A DNA stretch of 64,000 nucleotides from Cupriavidus malaysiensis (GCF_001854325.1 NZ_CP017754.1:1612001-1676000), one strand, 5' to 3'. Positions 1-8,671 are shown, numbered from the stretch's first letter. The notes: generated from the letters alone by a model not told the origin. Numbers and translations: made by a program.

Positions 1-1
1 G

Positions 2-535
2 GCGATGAATGCGCTGATGCTGGAAAAGTACACGCTCTTCATCACCGACACCTTCGTCAACGACGATCCCACCGCCGAGGAGCTGGCCGCCATCACCGAG
101 CTGGCCGCCGAGGAAATCTCGCGTTTCGGCCTGCATCCGAAGGTGGCGATGATGTCGCACTCGATGTTCGGCTCGTCGACCCGTCCGTCGGCGCGCAAGA
201 TGCGCGCCGCGCGCGAGATCCTCGCCGCCACCGCGCCGCACCTGGAGGTGGAGGGCGAGATGCAGGGCGACGCCGCGCTGGTGGAAGAAGTGCGCCGCCA
301 TTTCCTGCCGTCGACCAAGCTGGCCGGCAGCGCCAACCTGCTGGTGATGCCGACGCTGGATGCTGCCAATATCGCTTTCAACCTGCTGAAGATCACCGGC
401 GGGCAAGGCGTGACGGTGGGCCCGATCCTGCTGGGCGCGGCCAAGCCGGTGCATATCCTGAACCCGCAGGCTACGGCACGCCGCATCGTCAACATGACGG
501 CGGTGGCGGTGGCGGAGGTCAACGCCCAGCGTTGA
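2..535 (+). CDS. maeB: NADP-dependent malic enzyme, C-terminal part (partial at window start)
   Basis: This is the last 177 residues of a protein that begins upstream of the window. It matches the phosphotransacetylase-like C-terminal domain that follows the malic-enzyme domain in MaeB proteins. Signs are the run 'GSANLLVMPTLDAANIAFNL' and the closing block 'VGPILLGAAKPVHILNP'. MaeB decarboxylates malate to pyruvate with NADP in the cytoplasm; its PTA-like domain usually senses acetyl-CoA and does not catalyse the transacetylase reaction. The catalytic malic-enzyme part is outside the window, so activity cannot be judged. A genuine phosphate acetyltransferase C-terminus is the alternative but is less likely given this ending. 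The reading frame is open from the first base. The gene ends about 70 bp before a strong bidirectional terminator. Confidence 0.85.
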   Translation, partial: AMNALMLEKYTLFITDTFVNDDPTAEELAAITELAAEEISRFGLHPKVAMMSHSMFGSSTRPSARKMRAAREILAATAPHLEVEGEMQGDAALVEEVRRHFLPSTKLAGSANLLVMPTLDAANIAFNLLKITGGQGVTVGPILLGAAKPVHILNPQATARRIVNMTAVAVAEVNAQR

Positions 536-603
536 TGCGGTGCAGCGCGGGCCCGCCGGCGCGGGCCGCGCGCCGGCGTCCCGGGCGGCGCCGCGCAGAC
601 ATG

Positions 604-634
604 AAAAAGCCGGACCCCGGGGGTCCGGCTTTTT
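604..634. terminator. Bidirectional rho-independent terminator
   Basis: Arms AAAAAGCCGGACCC and GGGTCCGGCTTTTT form a near-perfect stem with a very small loop, flanked by A and T runs on both sides. It lies between maeB (plus strand) and the small minus-strand gene ending at 669, so it can end transcription in both directions. Confidence 0.9.
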
Positions 635-668
635 CATGTCCGGCTTCCGCCGCGCCTGCTGCAACAGC

Positions 669-914
669 TTACTGCAGCAGGTTGTACTGTTCGCGCATCA
701 CCACGATGATGGAGCGGGCTGCCGCCAGGCGCCGCGGCAGGTTGTCGACCGGCTCCTGCGGAAAGTCGACTTCAGCGCTCCAGTTGCAGCCGGTGTGGTC
801 GGGCTGGTGCTCCCGCATCGCATGCAACTCGCATTCTCCGCATTCCGGGTTGTTCTCGAGACACTGGTTCAGGATGGACATCAGCTCCGATCTGCTCTTG
901 GCGTAGCGCCGCAT
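669..914 (-). CDS. Small conserved-looking hypothetical protein, 81 aa
   Basis: I do not recognise a family. The product is a basic-to-neutral 81-residue protein without a signal peptide or membrane segment. It has four cysteines, three of them close together ('CLENNPECGEC', residues 18-28) and one near residue 53 ('HTGCNW'), which could bind a metal or form disulfides. The second half ('LPRRLAAARSIIVVMREQYNLLQ') should be helical. The gene stands alone between two terminator-bounded units, and its codon use matches its neighbours. About 100-150 bp upstream lies a 9-bp inverted repeat that could be its operator. No function is assigned. Confidence 0.6.
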   Translation of the reverse strand: MRRYAKSRSELMSILNQCLENNPECGECELHAMREHQPDHTGCNWSAEVDFPQEPVDNLPRRLAAARSIIVVMREQYNLLQ

Positions 915-1186
915 GTGTCACCTCGCTATGGTTATTCCGGGGGGAGGCGGGATGCGCCGCGCCTTGATGTCGCCCCCGCAGGCGGACAAGACGCTCCCGT
1001 CGTCTATTGGCGATTCAATGCCCGGGTAACCAATCTAGGCAGGGTGGCGAAGGGTCGCCAATTGAATCGGACTATGGAGCAACGGCTTTCGATCCCGCGC
1101 GATTGCGATGCTAAGGACGTTGCGGCGCAGCATGCGACGTGGCCGGCGGGGCCGCAGCCCACCCCCGCGGATGCTGCCTCCGGCTG
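915..1186. other. Gene-free stretch with an inverted repeat
   Basis: No gene is supported here. CGATTCAAT (1011-1019) and ATTGAATCG (1061-1069) form a perfect 9-bp inverted repeat. Overlapping them, TTGGCGA (1007-1013) mirrors TCGCCAA (1055-1061). The site is upstream of the 81-aa gene on the minus strand. The rest shows no clear signal. Confidence 0.4.
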
Positions 1187-1345
1187 TCAGTCCTGGCCGG
1201 ATTCGCTCTGCGCGGCCACGGCCTGGCGCAGGTAGTCCAGCAGGAGGTCGTCGATCCAGGTGCCCTTCGTCAAGCCGGGTTCCGCGGCCAGTGCGGTGCG
1301 GATCTTGTCCTGCGTGGCTGGTTCCTCACGTTGCGTGAGGCTCAA
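1187..1345 (-). CDS. Possible small ORF or gene remnant, 52 aa
   Basis: An open frame from a TTG codon at 1345 to a TGA at 1187-1189 reads like coding sequence, with the stretch 'GLTKGTWIDDLLLDYLRQAV' forming a plausible amphipathic helix pair. It starts immediately after the T-tract of the dehydratase terminator and lacks a Shine-Dalgarno sequence, so it may be a remnant or may not be expressed. A 7-bp hairpin (1324-1340) covers its first codons. The helical part is loosely reminiscent of ribbon-helix-helix proteins, but that is only an impression. Confidence 0.25.
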   Translation of the reverse strand: MSLTQREEPATQDKIRTALAAEPGLTKGTWIDDLLLDYLRQAVAAQSESGQD

Positions 1346-1353
1346 GGAGGGGC

Positions 1354-1383
1354 AAAAAAAGAAGCCGCCCGGATGCAGGCGGC
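1354..1383 (-). terminator. Rho-independent terminator of the dehydratase gene
   Basis: Read on the minus strand, GCCGCC (1383-1378) pairs with GGCGGC (1369-1364) across a short loop and is followed by TTCTTTTTTT. It lies about 40 bp downstream of the dehydratase stop codon. Confidence 0.85.
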
Positions 1384-1421
1384 GGGGCGGCGGGGCGGCT
1401 GGACAGCCGCCGTCGCCGTGC

Positions 1422-2390
1422 TTACTGGTCCTGCATCCACTGCCCGAAGCGCACCATGTCGACGTTGCCGCCCGACACGATGACGCCGACCCGCTTGCCG
1501 CGGATGTCGACCTTGCCCTGCAGCGCCGCCGCGGCGGCCAGGCAGCCGGTGGGCTCGGCCACGATCTTCATGCGGCTGGCGAAGAAGCGCATGGTGTCGA
1601 CCAGCTCGGCATCGCTGACCGTGACGATGTCGTCCACCAGCGTGCGGATCACCGGGAAGGTGTACTGCCCGAGGTGCTGCGTCTGTGCGCCGTCGGCGAT
1701 GGTCCTGGGCGTTTCGATATGCACGATCTCGCCACTGCGCAGGCTGCGCTGGCCGTCGTTGCCGGCCTCGGGCTCGACGCCGATCACCCGGCAGCCGGGA
1801 TGCAGCGCGCGCGCCGCCACCGCGCAGCCCGACAACAGCCCGCCGCCGCCCAGGCAGACCAGCAGCAGGTCGAGCGGGCCGGCGTCCTCGAACAGTTCCT
1901 TGGCCGCCGTGCCCTGGCCGGCCATCACGTGCGGGTGGTCATAGGGCGGAATCAGCGTGAGGCCGCGCTCGGCCGCCAGCTGCACGGCCAGCGCCTCGCG
2001 GTCCTGCTTGTAGCGGTCGTACAGCACGACCTCGGCGCCGTAGCCGCGCGTGGCCTCGATCTTCACTGCCGGGGCGTCTTCCGGCATCAGGATCACCGCG
2101 TGCACGCCGAGCAGGCGTGCCGATAGGGCGATGGCCTGGGCGTGGTTGCCCGAGGAGAAGGCCAGCACGCCGGCGGCCTTCTGCTGCGGCGTGAACTGGG
2201 CGATGGCGTTGTAGGCGCCGCGGAACTTGAAGGCGCCCATGCGCTGGAAGTTCTCGCACTTGAAGTACAGCGTGGCGCCGGTGGCGGCATCGGCGGTGGT
2301 GGAAGTCAGCACCGGTGTGCGGTGCGCGGCGCCGCGGATGCGCTCGTGGGCGGCGGAGACGTCATCGAAGGTGATGGGCAGGGCGGTCAT
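1422..2390 (-). CDS. PLP-dependent threo-3-hydroxy-L-aspartate / threonine-type dehydratase
   Basis: A 322-residue fold-type II PLP enzyme. The PLP lysine is Lys55 in 'GAFKFRGA', the substrate-carboxylate loop is 'SSGNHAQA' (79-86) and the phosphate-binding glycine loop is 'GGGGLLSG' (181-188). The length without a regulatory ACT domain fits catabolic threonine dehydratases, serine racemases and threo-3-hydroxyaspartate ammonia-lyases. The last is the best guess because of the overall sequence style and the adjacent YheO-like regulator. The reaction removes ammonia from a beta-hydroxy amino acid to give a 2-oxo acid. The start codon overlaps the stop of the upstream regulator by 4 bp (ATGA), so the two are translationally coupled and form one operon ending at the terminator at 1354-1383. 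Exact substrate is uncertain. Confidence 0.85.
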   Translation of the reverse strand: MTALPITFDDVSAAHERIRGAAHRTPVLTSTTADAATGATLYFKCENFQRMGAFKFRGAYNAIAQFTPQQKAAGVLAFSSGNHAQAIALSARLLGVHAVILMPEDAPAVKIEATRGYGAEVVLYDRYKQDREALAVQLAAERGLTLIPPYDHPHVMAGQGTAAKELFEDAGPLDLLLVCLGGGGLLSGCAVAARALHPGCRVIGVEPEAGNDGQRSLRSGEIVHIETPRTIADGAQTQHLGQYTFPVIRTLVDDIVTVSDAELVDTMRFFASRMKIVAEPTGCLAAAAALQGKVDIRGKRVGVIVSGGNVDMVRFGQWMQDQ

Positions 2391-3031
2391 GGGCGATCTT
2401 CCGTTGGCAGGTAGGTATAGACGGTGGAGCGGGCGACCCCGAGGGTCTGGGCCACCTCGGTATAGGCGCGGCGCAGGTTGAGCAGGCCGGCGTCGGCCAG
2501 TTCGCGCATGGCCTCGCGCCGCTGTGCCAGCGTCATGCCCAGCGGCGTGGTGTTGCGCGCGGCGGCGAAGCGTTCCAGTGCGGCGCGCACTTCATCGGCG
2601 CTGCGCGGCGCCAGCGCTTCGCGCAGCGGCGGCCCGCCGCTGCGGGTCTGCATCAACTGGCCCAGGCTGGCCGTCACCGCGCCCAGCAGCGAGGTGTCGA
2701 GGTTCAGGCAGATGGCGGCCACGTATTCGCCGCCGCTGTTCTTCAGGCCGATCGAGGTGCTCTTGGCCGGCCGGCCGTCGGGAAACTGGTTGGGATAGTT
2801 CTGGATGACCTCGGGATAGCCGGGGTCGGTGATGCGGGCCAGGCCGATCTCCGTCGCCGGCTCGCCGACCTGGCGGCCCGACAGATTGTTGGCGATGGCC
2901 ACCACCGCATGCTCCGGGCGGGTCAGGTCGTGCAACACCACCTCGACCAGCGGGGCAAGCGTCTCGCCAAGCGCCTGCACGATCTTGCGTGCCTCGCGCA
3001 GCAACAGGCGGTTTTCGTCGTCTCGTTCCAT
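2387..3031 (-). CDS. YheO/DauR-like transcriptional regulator
   Basis: A 214-residue regulator with an N-terminal YheO-type PAS-like sensing domain (about 15-125, including 'VEVVLHDL' and 'KSTSIGLKNSGGEYVAAICLN') and a C-terminal helix-turn-helix (about 170-210, 'VAQTLGVARSTVYTYL'). Family members such as DauR control amino-acid catabolic genes. It is the first gene of an operon with the dehydratase, overlapping it by 4 bp, which suggests it controls that enzyme. It is divergent from the dehalogenase gene across 287 bp, so it might influence that gene as well. The ligand is unknown. Confidence 0.85.
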   Translation of the reverse strand: MERDDENRLLLREARKIVQALGETLAPLVEVVLHDLTRPEHAVVAIANNLSGRQVGEPATEIGLARITDPGYPEVIQNYPNQFPDGRPAKSTSIGLKNSGGEYVAAICLNLDTSLLGAVTASLGQLMQTRSGGPPLREALAPRSADEVRAALERFAAARNTTPLGMTLAQRREAMRELADAGLLNLRRAYTEVAQTLGVARSTVYTYLPTEDRP

Positions 3032-3318
3032 GGTTTGGACTTTATGTCAGGTGCTGACGAAGTGTCAATGTCGGGGCTGGGCGGCGGGAAAGCGCGGGAT
3101 GCCCGGAGTACGGGCAGGGCGCAGGAAATATAGCGGGCGCACTCTGTCATGATGGGGCGGTGTCCACGCCAGGTGCTCCGGCGTAAGCCTGCCGTCGCGG
3201 CAGGTTATGTGATTGAGGCATCGCATGCGCCGGCGGGCGGAGCGACACATGGACCTGCGCCGAAGCGCGGCCGCTGCGCGCCCAGCCTGCATTGCCACCC
3301 CAGCATGAAGGAGACCCC

Positions 3319-4206
3319 GTGCCATTGAGCCCAGCCCCCTTTGCCCCGAAGCAGTACGCCATCGTCAACGGCAGCCGCATGGCCTACCAGGACGTCGGCG
3401 AGGGCGATCCCATCGTCTTCCTGCACGGCAACCCGACCTCGTCCTACCTGTGGCGCAATGTGATGCCGCATTGCCGCGGCCTGGGCCGTTTGGTCGCCTG
3501 CGACCTGATCGGCATGGGCGATTCCGACAAGCTGCCGCAGTCCGGCCCGCAGCGCTACGGCTACGCCGAGCAGCGCGACTACCTGTTCGCCTTGCTCGAC
3601 CAGCTCGACCTGGGCGAGCGCGTGGTGCTGGTGCTGCATGACTGGGGCTCGGCGCTGGGTTTCGACTGGGCCCGGCAGCATCCCGCGCGCGTGCAGGGTA
3701 TCGCCTACATGGAGGCCATCGTTGCACCGCTGACCTGGGCGGACTGGCCGGAGAGCGCGCGCCGCGTGTTCCAGGGTTTCCGCTCGCCGGCTGGCGAAGA
3801 GATGGTGCTGGACAAGAACACCTTCGTCGAGCGCGTGCTGCCGGCCTCCGTGCTGCGTCCGCTGGGCGAGGCGGAGATGGCGGCCTACCGCGCCCCCTTC
3901 GCGCAGCCGGGCGAGGACCGCAGGCCGACGCTGAGCTGGCCGCGCCAGATTCCCGTCGAAGGCGAGCCGGCCGAGGTGGTCCAGGTGGTCGAGGACTATG
4001 CGGCCTGGCTGGCCGGCAGTCCGGTGCCCAAGCTGTTCGTCAACGCCGAGCCGGGCTCGATCCTCACCGGACGCCAGCGCGAGTTGTGCCGGCGCTGGCC
4101 CGGGCAGCGCGAGGTCACCGTGCGGGGCAGCCACTTCATCCAGGAAGACAGTCCCGACGAGATCGGCGCGGCCGTGGCCGCCTTCGTGCGGGCGCTGCGC
4201 AACTAG
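3319..4206 (+). CDS. dhaA: Haloalkane dehalogenase (DhaA/LinB type)
   Basis: A 295-residue alpha/beta-hydrolase that would cleave carbon-halogen bonds of haloalkanes, giving an alcohol and halide in the cytoplasm. The pentad typical of subfamily II is visible. The nucleophile is Asp108, with halide-binding Trp109 in 'HDWGS'. The second halide-binding residue is Asn38 in '[12 protein letters not shown]', the acid is Glu132 in 'YMEAI', and the base is His272 in 'GSHFIQED'. I chose the GTG at 3319 because AAGGAG lies 5 bp upstream (3308-3313) and the length then matches DhaA/LinB (293-296 residues). A further in-frame start at 3292 has no such signal. The gene stands alone and ends in a strong terminator. 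The native substrate is unknown; many such chromosomal copies have no known role in degradation. Confidence 0.9.
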   Translation: MPLSPAPFAPKQYAIVNGSRMAYQDVGEGDPIVFLHGNPTSSYLWRNVMPHCRGLGRLVACDLIGMGDSDKLPQSGPQRYGYAEQRDYLFALLDQLDLGERVVLVLHDWGSALGFDWARQHPARVQGIAYMEAIVAPLTWADWPESARRVFQGFRSPAGEEMVLDKNTFVERVLPASVLRPLGEAEMAAYRAPFAQPGEDRRPTLSWPRQIPVEGEPAEVVQVVEDYAAWLAGSPVPKLFVNAEPGSILTGRQRELCRRWPGQREVTVRGSHFIQEDSPDEIGAAVAAFVRALRN

Positions 4207-4224
4207 AACGCGGGCCGGCCGCAA

Positions 4225-4258
4225 GCAAGAAAGCCCGCTGGCAGGCGGGCTTTCTTGC
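4225..4258. terminator. Bidirectional terminator between dehalogenase and porin
   Basis: GCAAGAAAGCCCGC (4225-4238) pairs perfectly with GCGGGCTTTCTTGC (4245-4258) across a 6-nt loop. It serves the convergent dehalogenase (plus) and porin (minus) genes. Confidence 0.9.
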
Positions 4259-4278
4259 GTGGCGGGCGGCGCCGCGCG

Positions 4279-5364
4279 TCAGAACTTGTGGCGCACGCCG
4301 ATGCCGAAGGTGTCGCCCTGCTCGATGCCGGTGATCTTGTCGTAGTAGTAGGCGGCGTAGACGTCGGTACGCTTGGACAGGTTGTAGTCGTAGGCCAGCG
4401 CGAAGGTGTTGCGCTTGAAGCTGCTCTGGCTGTTGGTGGTCTTGTCGTAGGCGTACGAAGCCAGCAGGTTGCCGGCGCCGATGGGCACCGAGGCGCCGAT
4501 CTGGCCGTTGGTGTGCTTGATGTCGCCGAAGGCGTTGGTGTTCACATTGGTCTTGATGTACTGGCCCTGGGCGAACACCTTGACCACCTTGAAGTCATAC
4601 GATGCGCCGCCCTGTACCGCGGTCTGCTTGTCGAAGCCGGTCAGGAAGGCGTTGCTGGAGGCGGTCAGGTCGCCCGGCACGCTGTCGAACTTGACCTGCT
4701 GGAAGGCCACGGTCGCGGCGAACGGACCATTGAAGTACATCACGTTGCCGCCCCACTTGTTCCTGCCGGTGGCGCCGGGTTGCTCGCCGAAGGCATAGAT
4801 GAAGTTGGCGGTGAGGCCGCCGAAGTTCGGCGTGGAGTACAGCACGGAGTTGTTCCAGCCCGAATCGCCGACGATGCCGGGATCGAAGACCTTGCTGTTG
4901 GCCGCCGAGAAGTAGGTGTGGAACACCATCGGCGAGAACACGTAGGAGTCGATCAGCGGGTTGAACAGGATCGTCGAGACGAAGTACGGGGTGGTGTTGC
5001 GGCCCAGCTTGACCGTGCCGTACTTGTCGTTCTGCAGGCCGACGAAGGCATTGCGGCTGAACATGGTGTCGCCGTTGAAGCGACCCATCGCGCCCTGGTC
5101 GGTACGGAAGAAGCCGTTCAGGTCGAAGATGGCCTTGGTGCCGGCGCCCAGGTCCTCGGTGCCCTTGATGCCCCAGTACGACGTCTGCATGCCGCCGGAG
5201 TTGGCGACCCAGGCGCGGTTGGTCGAGCCGGGGTTCTTGACGCCGCCGACGAACATGTCGGCCTGGCCGTACAGCGTGACGCTGGACTGGGCCATCGCGG
5301 TGCCGCTGAAAAGGGCTGCGGCCAAGGCTGCCAGCTTGAGGGCCGGCGTGAACTGCTTCTGCAT
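4279..5364 (-). CDS. Gram-negative outer-membrane porin
   Basis: A 361-residue general porin of the beta-proteobacterial trimeric type. It has a clear signal peptide ('LKLAALAAALFSGTAMAQ', cleavage after about residue 25) followed by the classic first strand 'SSVTLYGQADMFVGG', the family motif 'GTEDLGAGTKAIF', and a C-terminal strand ending in Phe ('GIGVRHKF'), the signal for outer-membrane assembly. The ATG at 5364 is preceded by GGAGGTC at good spacing, so the longer open frame that runs upstream through the uraD region is not coding. The gene is 161 bp downstream of uraD on the same strand. That makes a role in uptake of purine-derived compounds possible, but the protein itself gives no specificity. 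Confidence 0.92.
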   Translation of the reverse strand: MQKQFTPALKLAALAAALFSGTAMAQSSVTLYGQADMFVGGVKNPGSTNRAWVANSGGMQTSYWGIKGTEDLGAGTKAIFDLNGFFRTDQGAMGRFNGDTMFSRNAFVGLQNDKYGTVKLGRNTTPYFVSTILFNPLIDSYVFSPMVFHTYFSAANSKVFDPGIVGDSGWNNSVLYSTPNFGGLTANFIYAFGEQPGATGRNKWGGNVMYFNGPFAATVAFQQVKFDSVPGDLTASSNAFLTGFDKQTAVQGGASYDFKVVKVFAQGQYIKTNVNTNAFGDIKHTNGQIGASVPIGAGNLLASYAYDKTTNSQSSFKRNTFALAYDYNLSKRTDVYAAYYYDKITGIEQGDTFGIGVRHKF

Positions 5365-5525
5365 GGTAAAGACCTCCGTGGTTGATCCTGTTTCGGAACG
5401 CTCTGTGTGTGCTGGACCCAGCAGGGTTCTTCTTCTGATTCGGCCGCCTGGATGGCATCGGATGGGGATCCGGCGGCTTCCTTGTTCGTTCTTCTGGCTC
5501 GCTGATGCAGGATGCGTTTTTTGGT

Positions 5526-6044
5526 TCAGCCGGATACTAAGTCGTTCAAGCGGAACTGTGCAATGCGGTGGATCTGGTTGATGCAAGTTTGCAACTCGAC
5601 CGCCGGCTCGTTTTCCACGCGCTCGCCGAAGGCCGCGATGATGCCGGCACGGTCGTAGCCGCGCACGGCGAGGATGAAGGGGAAGCCGAATTTCTCGTTG
5701 TAGCGCTGATTCAGTGCCTGCAAGCGGGCGAATTCCTCGGGGCTGCAGCGGTCGAGTCCGGCGCCGCTCTGCTCGCGCGTCGACTCCGCGGTCAGCTCGC
5801 CGCGCACCGCGGCCTTGCCGGCCAGTTCCGGGTGGGCGCGCACCAGGCGGATCTGGGTGGCATCGCCGGCCGCGTCGACTTCGGCGCGCATGGCGTCGGC
5901 CAGCTCGGCCGCATTGGCGAACGGCCGGCGCGCGGCCACGCCCTGGGCCACCCAGGGCGAATGCTCGTAGATGCCCCCCAGCACGGCGATGAACTCCGCC
6001 TCGGGCATCGTGTTCAACTGCTTCAGGGTATAGGTCTGGCTCAT
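5526..6044 (-). CDS. uraD: OHCU decarboxylase
   Basis: A 172-residue 2-oxo-4-hydroxy-4-carboxy-5-ureidoimidazoline decarboxylase. It performs the last enzymatic step from urate to S-allantoin. The catalytic histidine is His71 in 'RAHPELAGK', and the family signatures 'ESTREQSGAGLD' (87-98) and 'FGFPFIL' (119-125) are intact. The start overlaps the stop of puuE by 4 bp (ATGA), so the pair is translationally coupled. It is placed after puuE and the permease in the same direction. Confidence 0.95.
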   Translation of the reverse strand: MSQTYTLKQLNTMPEAEFIAVLGGIYEHSPWVAQGVAARRPFANAAELADAMRAEVDAAGDATQIRLVRAHPELAGKAAVRGELTAESTREQSGAGLDRCSPEEFARLQALNQRYNEKFGFPFILAVRGYDRAGIIAAFGERVENEPAVELQTCINQIHRIAQFRLNDLVSG

Positions 6045-6991
6045 GCTTGCTTGGCGGAAGTGTGGGGATGGTGCTCGGCCCAGTGGCGGGCAATGTCGAC
6101 GCGGCGGCAGATCCAGACCTTGTCGTGGCCCTGCACGTAGTCGAGGAAGCGTTGCAGCGCGCGGAAGCGGGCAGGGCGGCCCAGCAGCCGGCAGTGCATG
6201 CCGACCGACAGCATCTTGGGACGGTCCAGCCCGGCCGGGTCGCCTTCCGCATAGAGCACGTCGAAGGCGTCCTTCAGGTACTGGTAGAACTGCTCGCCGG
6301 TGTTGAAGCCCTGTGCGGTGGCGAAGCGCATGTCATTGGTGTCCAGCGTATAGGGCACCACCAGGTGGGGCTTGCTCTCGCCGTTGCCCAGCGCGACCTC
6401 GGTCCAGAACGGCAGGTCGTCGCCGTAGTAGTCGGAGTCGTAGAGCAGGCCGCCGTGCTCCACCACCAGCCGGCGCGTGTTGGGGCTGTCGCGGCCGGTG
6501 TACCAGCCCAGCGGCAGCGAGCCGGTCAGGGACTTGATGATCTCCATGCCGATACGCATATGCTCGCGCTCGATGTTCTCGTCCAGGCCCTGGTAGTGGA
6601 TCCAGCGCCAGCCGTGGCAGGCGATCTCGTGGCCCAGCTCGACGAAGGCGCGGGTCACTTCGGGATGCCGCTGCAGCGCCATCGATACGCCGAACACCGT
6701 GAGCGGCAGGCCGCGCTGCTCGAACTCGCGCAGGATGCGCCAGACCCCGGCGCGCGAACCGTACTCGTAGATGCTCTCCATGCTCATGTGGCGGTCGGGG
6801 TAGGCCGCCGCACCGATGATCTCGGAGAGGAACTGCTCGGAGCCGGGGTCGCCGTGCAGCACGCAGTTCTCGCCGCCCTCCTCGTAGTTGAGGACGAACT
6901 GGACGGCGATGCGTGCGCCGCCCGGCCAGCGGGCGTGCGGCGGCTGGCCGCCGTAGCCGATGAGATCGCGTGGATAGTGTTGGTCTTTCAT
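6041..6991 (-). CDS. puuE: Allantoinase, PuuE type
   Basis: A 316-residue member of the polysaccharide-deacetylase fold that hydrolyses allantoin to allantoate. This is the cofactor-poor PuuE class, not the metal amidohydrolase AllB. Typical features are 'NYEEGGE' (about 35-41), 'HEIACHGWRWIHYQ' in the middle and 'LSVGMHCRLLGRPARF' near the C-terminus. It lies between the permease gene and uraD, coupled to uraD by a 4-bp overlap. No gene for the next step (allantoicase or allantoate amidohydrolase) is present in the window. Confidence 0.95.
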   Translation of the reverse strand: MKDQHYPRDLIGYGGQPPHARWPGGARIAVQFVLNYEEGGENCVLHGDPGSEQFLSEIIGAAAYPDRHMSMESIYEYGSRAGVWRILREFEQRGLPLTVFGVSMALQRHPEVTRAFVELGHEIACHGWRWIHYQGLDENIEREHMRIGMEIIKSLTGSLPLGWYTGRDSPNTRRLVVEHGGLLYDSDYYGDDLPFWTEVALGNGESKPHLVVPYTLDTNDMRFATAQGFNTGEQFYQYLKDAFDVLYAEGDPAGLDRPKMLSVGMHCRLLGRPARFRALQRFLDYVQGHDKVWICRRVDIARHWAEHHPHTSAKQA

Positions 6992-7100
6992 CTGGGTCTT
7001 TTCACATCAGAGGACGGGCGGGCACCGGTGAAGCCCGGGGGCCTCCGCTGGCGCGGGGCAGCCCCGGTGCTGCGCGACGGCGGACGGGGCCGCCGCGCGC

Positions 7101-8507
7101 CTACTCGGTGCCGTGCGAGTTGGCGGCAGCGTGGCGCATGGCTTCCTCGCGGGACTGGATGCCGTTGTAGAAGAGGTTCAGCACGACGGCGACGATGGTG
7201 CCCAGCACGATGCCGCTGTGGGTGAACGGGTCGGTCCACTTCGGCAGGTACTGGAACAGGGTCGGCGCGAGCGTCGGGATCATGCCGAAGCCGATCGCGA
7301 TCGCGACGATGAACAGGTTGTGGCGGTTGCGGTTGAAGTCGCAGGAGCCCAGGATGCGGATGCCGGTGGCGGCCACCATGCCGAACATCACGATGCCGGC
7401 GCCGCCCAGCACGAACTGCGGCACCGAGGCCACCACGTGGGCCATCTTGGGGAACAGGCCGAAGGCGATCAGCACGATGCCGCCGGCCACCGCCACGTAG
7501 CGCGAACGCACGCCGGTCACGGTGACCAGGCCGACGTTCTGCGAGAACGAGGTATAGGGGAAGGTATTGAAGAGGCCGCCGATCACGGTGCCCAGGCCGT
7601 CGGCGCGCAGGCCGTTGGTCAGTTCGGCGTTGCTCAGCCGCTTGCCGGTGATGTCGGCCAGCGCCAGGAACATGCCGGTGGACTCCACCAGCGTGATCAG
7701 CATCACGATGCACATCGACAGCACGGCGGTGAGCTGGAAGGTCGGCATGCCGAAGTGAAGCGGCGTGATGACGGCCACGTAGCTGGCTTCGTTGAGTCCC
7801 TCGAAGGAGACCTTGCCCATGGCCATCGACACCAGCGTGCCGACGATGATGCCGATCAGCACCGCGCAGTTGGCGACCAGGCCGCGCCCGAAGCGGGTCA
7901 GCAGCAGGATCACCACCAGCACCAGGCCGGCGACGGCGAGGTTGCCGAGGTCGCCGTAGGCGAGGTTGGGCACGTCCTTGACCACGCCGTCGATCACCGC
8001 GCGCACCGTGGGCTGGCCGCCGCCGGCCCAGTTGATGCCGACACGCATCAGCGAGAAACCGATCAGCGTGATGACGGTGCCGGTCACCACCGGCGGGAAC
8101 AGCCCGAGCATGCGGCCCATCAGCGGCGCCACCAGGATGCCGAAGATGCCCGCCGCGATCACTGCGCCGTAGATGCCGAGCAGGCCCACGTTGGGATCCG
8201 AGCCGATGGCGATCATCGGAGCCACCGAGGCGAAGGTCACGCCCATCATCACCGGCATGCGGATGCCGAACTTCCACACCCCGAAGGCCTGGATCAGCGT
8301 GGCGATGCCGGCCGCGAACAGGTCGGCGTTGATCAGGAAGGCAAGCTGGTCCTTGGGCAGCTTGAGCGCGCCGCCGACGATCAGGGGAACGGCGACGGTG
8401 CCGGCATACATCACCAGCACGTGCTGCAGGCCGAGCGCGAGCAGCCTGCCCGAAGGCAACCGCTCGTTGGTGAGGTCCGTGGGGACCGTGGTGCTTGCGC
8501 TAGTCAT
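7101..8507 (-). CDS. NCS2-family xanthine/urate permease
   Basis: A 468-residue polytopic membrane transporter of the nucleobase-cation symport-2 family. It opens with the signature 'LALGLQHVLVMYAGTVAVPL' and contains the substrate-binding region 'FNTFPYTSFSQNVGLVTVTGVRSR', which resembles bacterial xanthine and urate carriers. I set the start at 8507 because AGGAGA precedes that ATG at about 7 bp; an in-frame start further upstream lacks a ribosome site. Its place between puuE and the GntR regulator argues for uptake of xanthine, urate or another purine by proton symport in the inner membrane. Exact substrate is inferred from context. Confidence 0.92.
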   Translation of the reverse strand: MTSASTTVPTDLTNERLPSGRLLALGLQHVLVMYAGTVAVPLIVGGALKLPKDQLAFLINADLFAAGIATLIQAFGVWKFGIRMPVMMGVTFASVAPMIAIGSDPNVGLLGIYGAVIAAGIFGILVAPLMGRMLGLFPPVVTGTVITLIGFSLMRVGINWAGGGQPTVRAVIDGVVKDVPNLAYGDLGNLAVAGLVLVVILLLTRFGRGLVANCAVLIGIIVGTLVSMAMGKVSFEGLNEASYVAVITPLHFGMPTFQLTAVLSMCIVMLITLVESTGMFLALADITGKRLSNAELTNGLRADGLGTVIGGLFNTFPYTSFSQNVGLVTVTGVRSRYVAVAGGIVLIAFGLFPKMAHVVASVPQFVLGGAGIVMFGMVAATGIRILGSCDFNRNRHNLFIVAIAIGFGMIPTLAPTLFQYLPKWTDPFTHSGIVLGTIVAVVLNLFYNGIQSREEAMRHAAANSHGTE

Positions 8508-8671
8508 CGAAGTGTCTCCTCTCCTTGGGTTTGGTGGGAACGCCGTCGCGCCGCGGTCTGCAACCCGGTCCCGCACTGCGCGCCCTCTGGGGGGACGCTG
8601 TGTCATGAGCAGGATTCGGGCCTTGTCGCGCAGGCCGCGTCATCTGGCGCGGCGGCGGGAACGACAAGGCG

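Noticed and set aside
5365..6252. An N-terminal extension of the porin by almost 300 residues
   Set aside because: The extension overlaps uraD and precedes a proper signal peptide with its own ribosome site at 5364.
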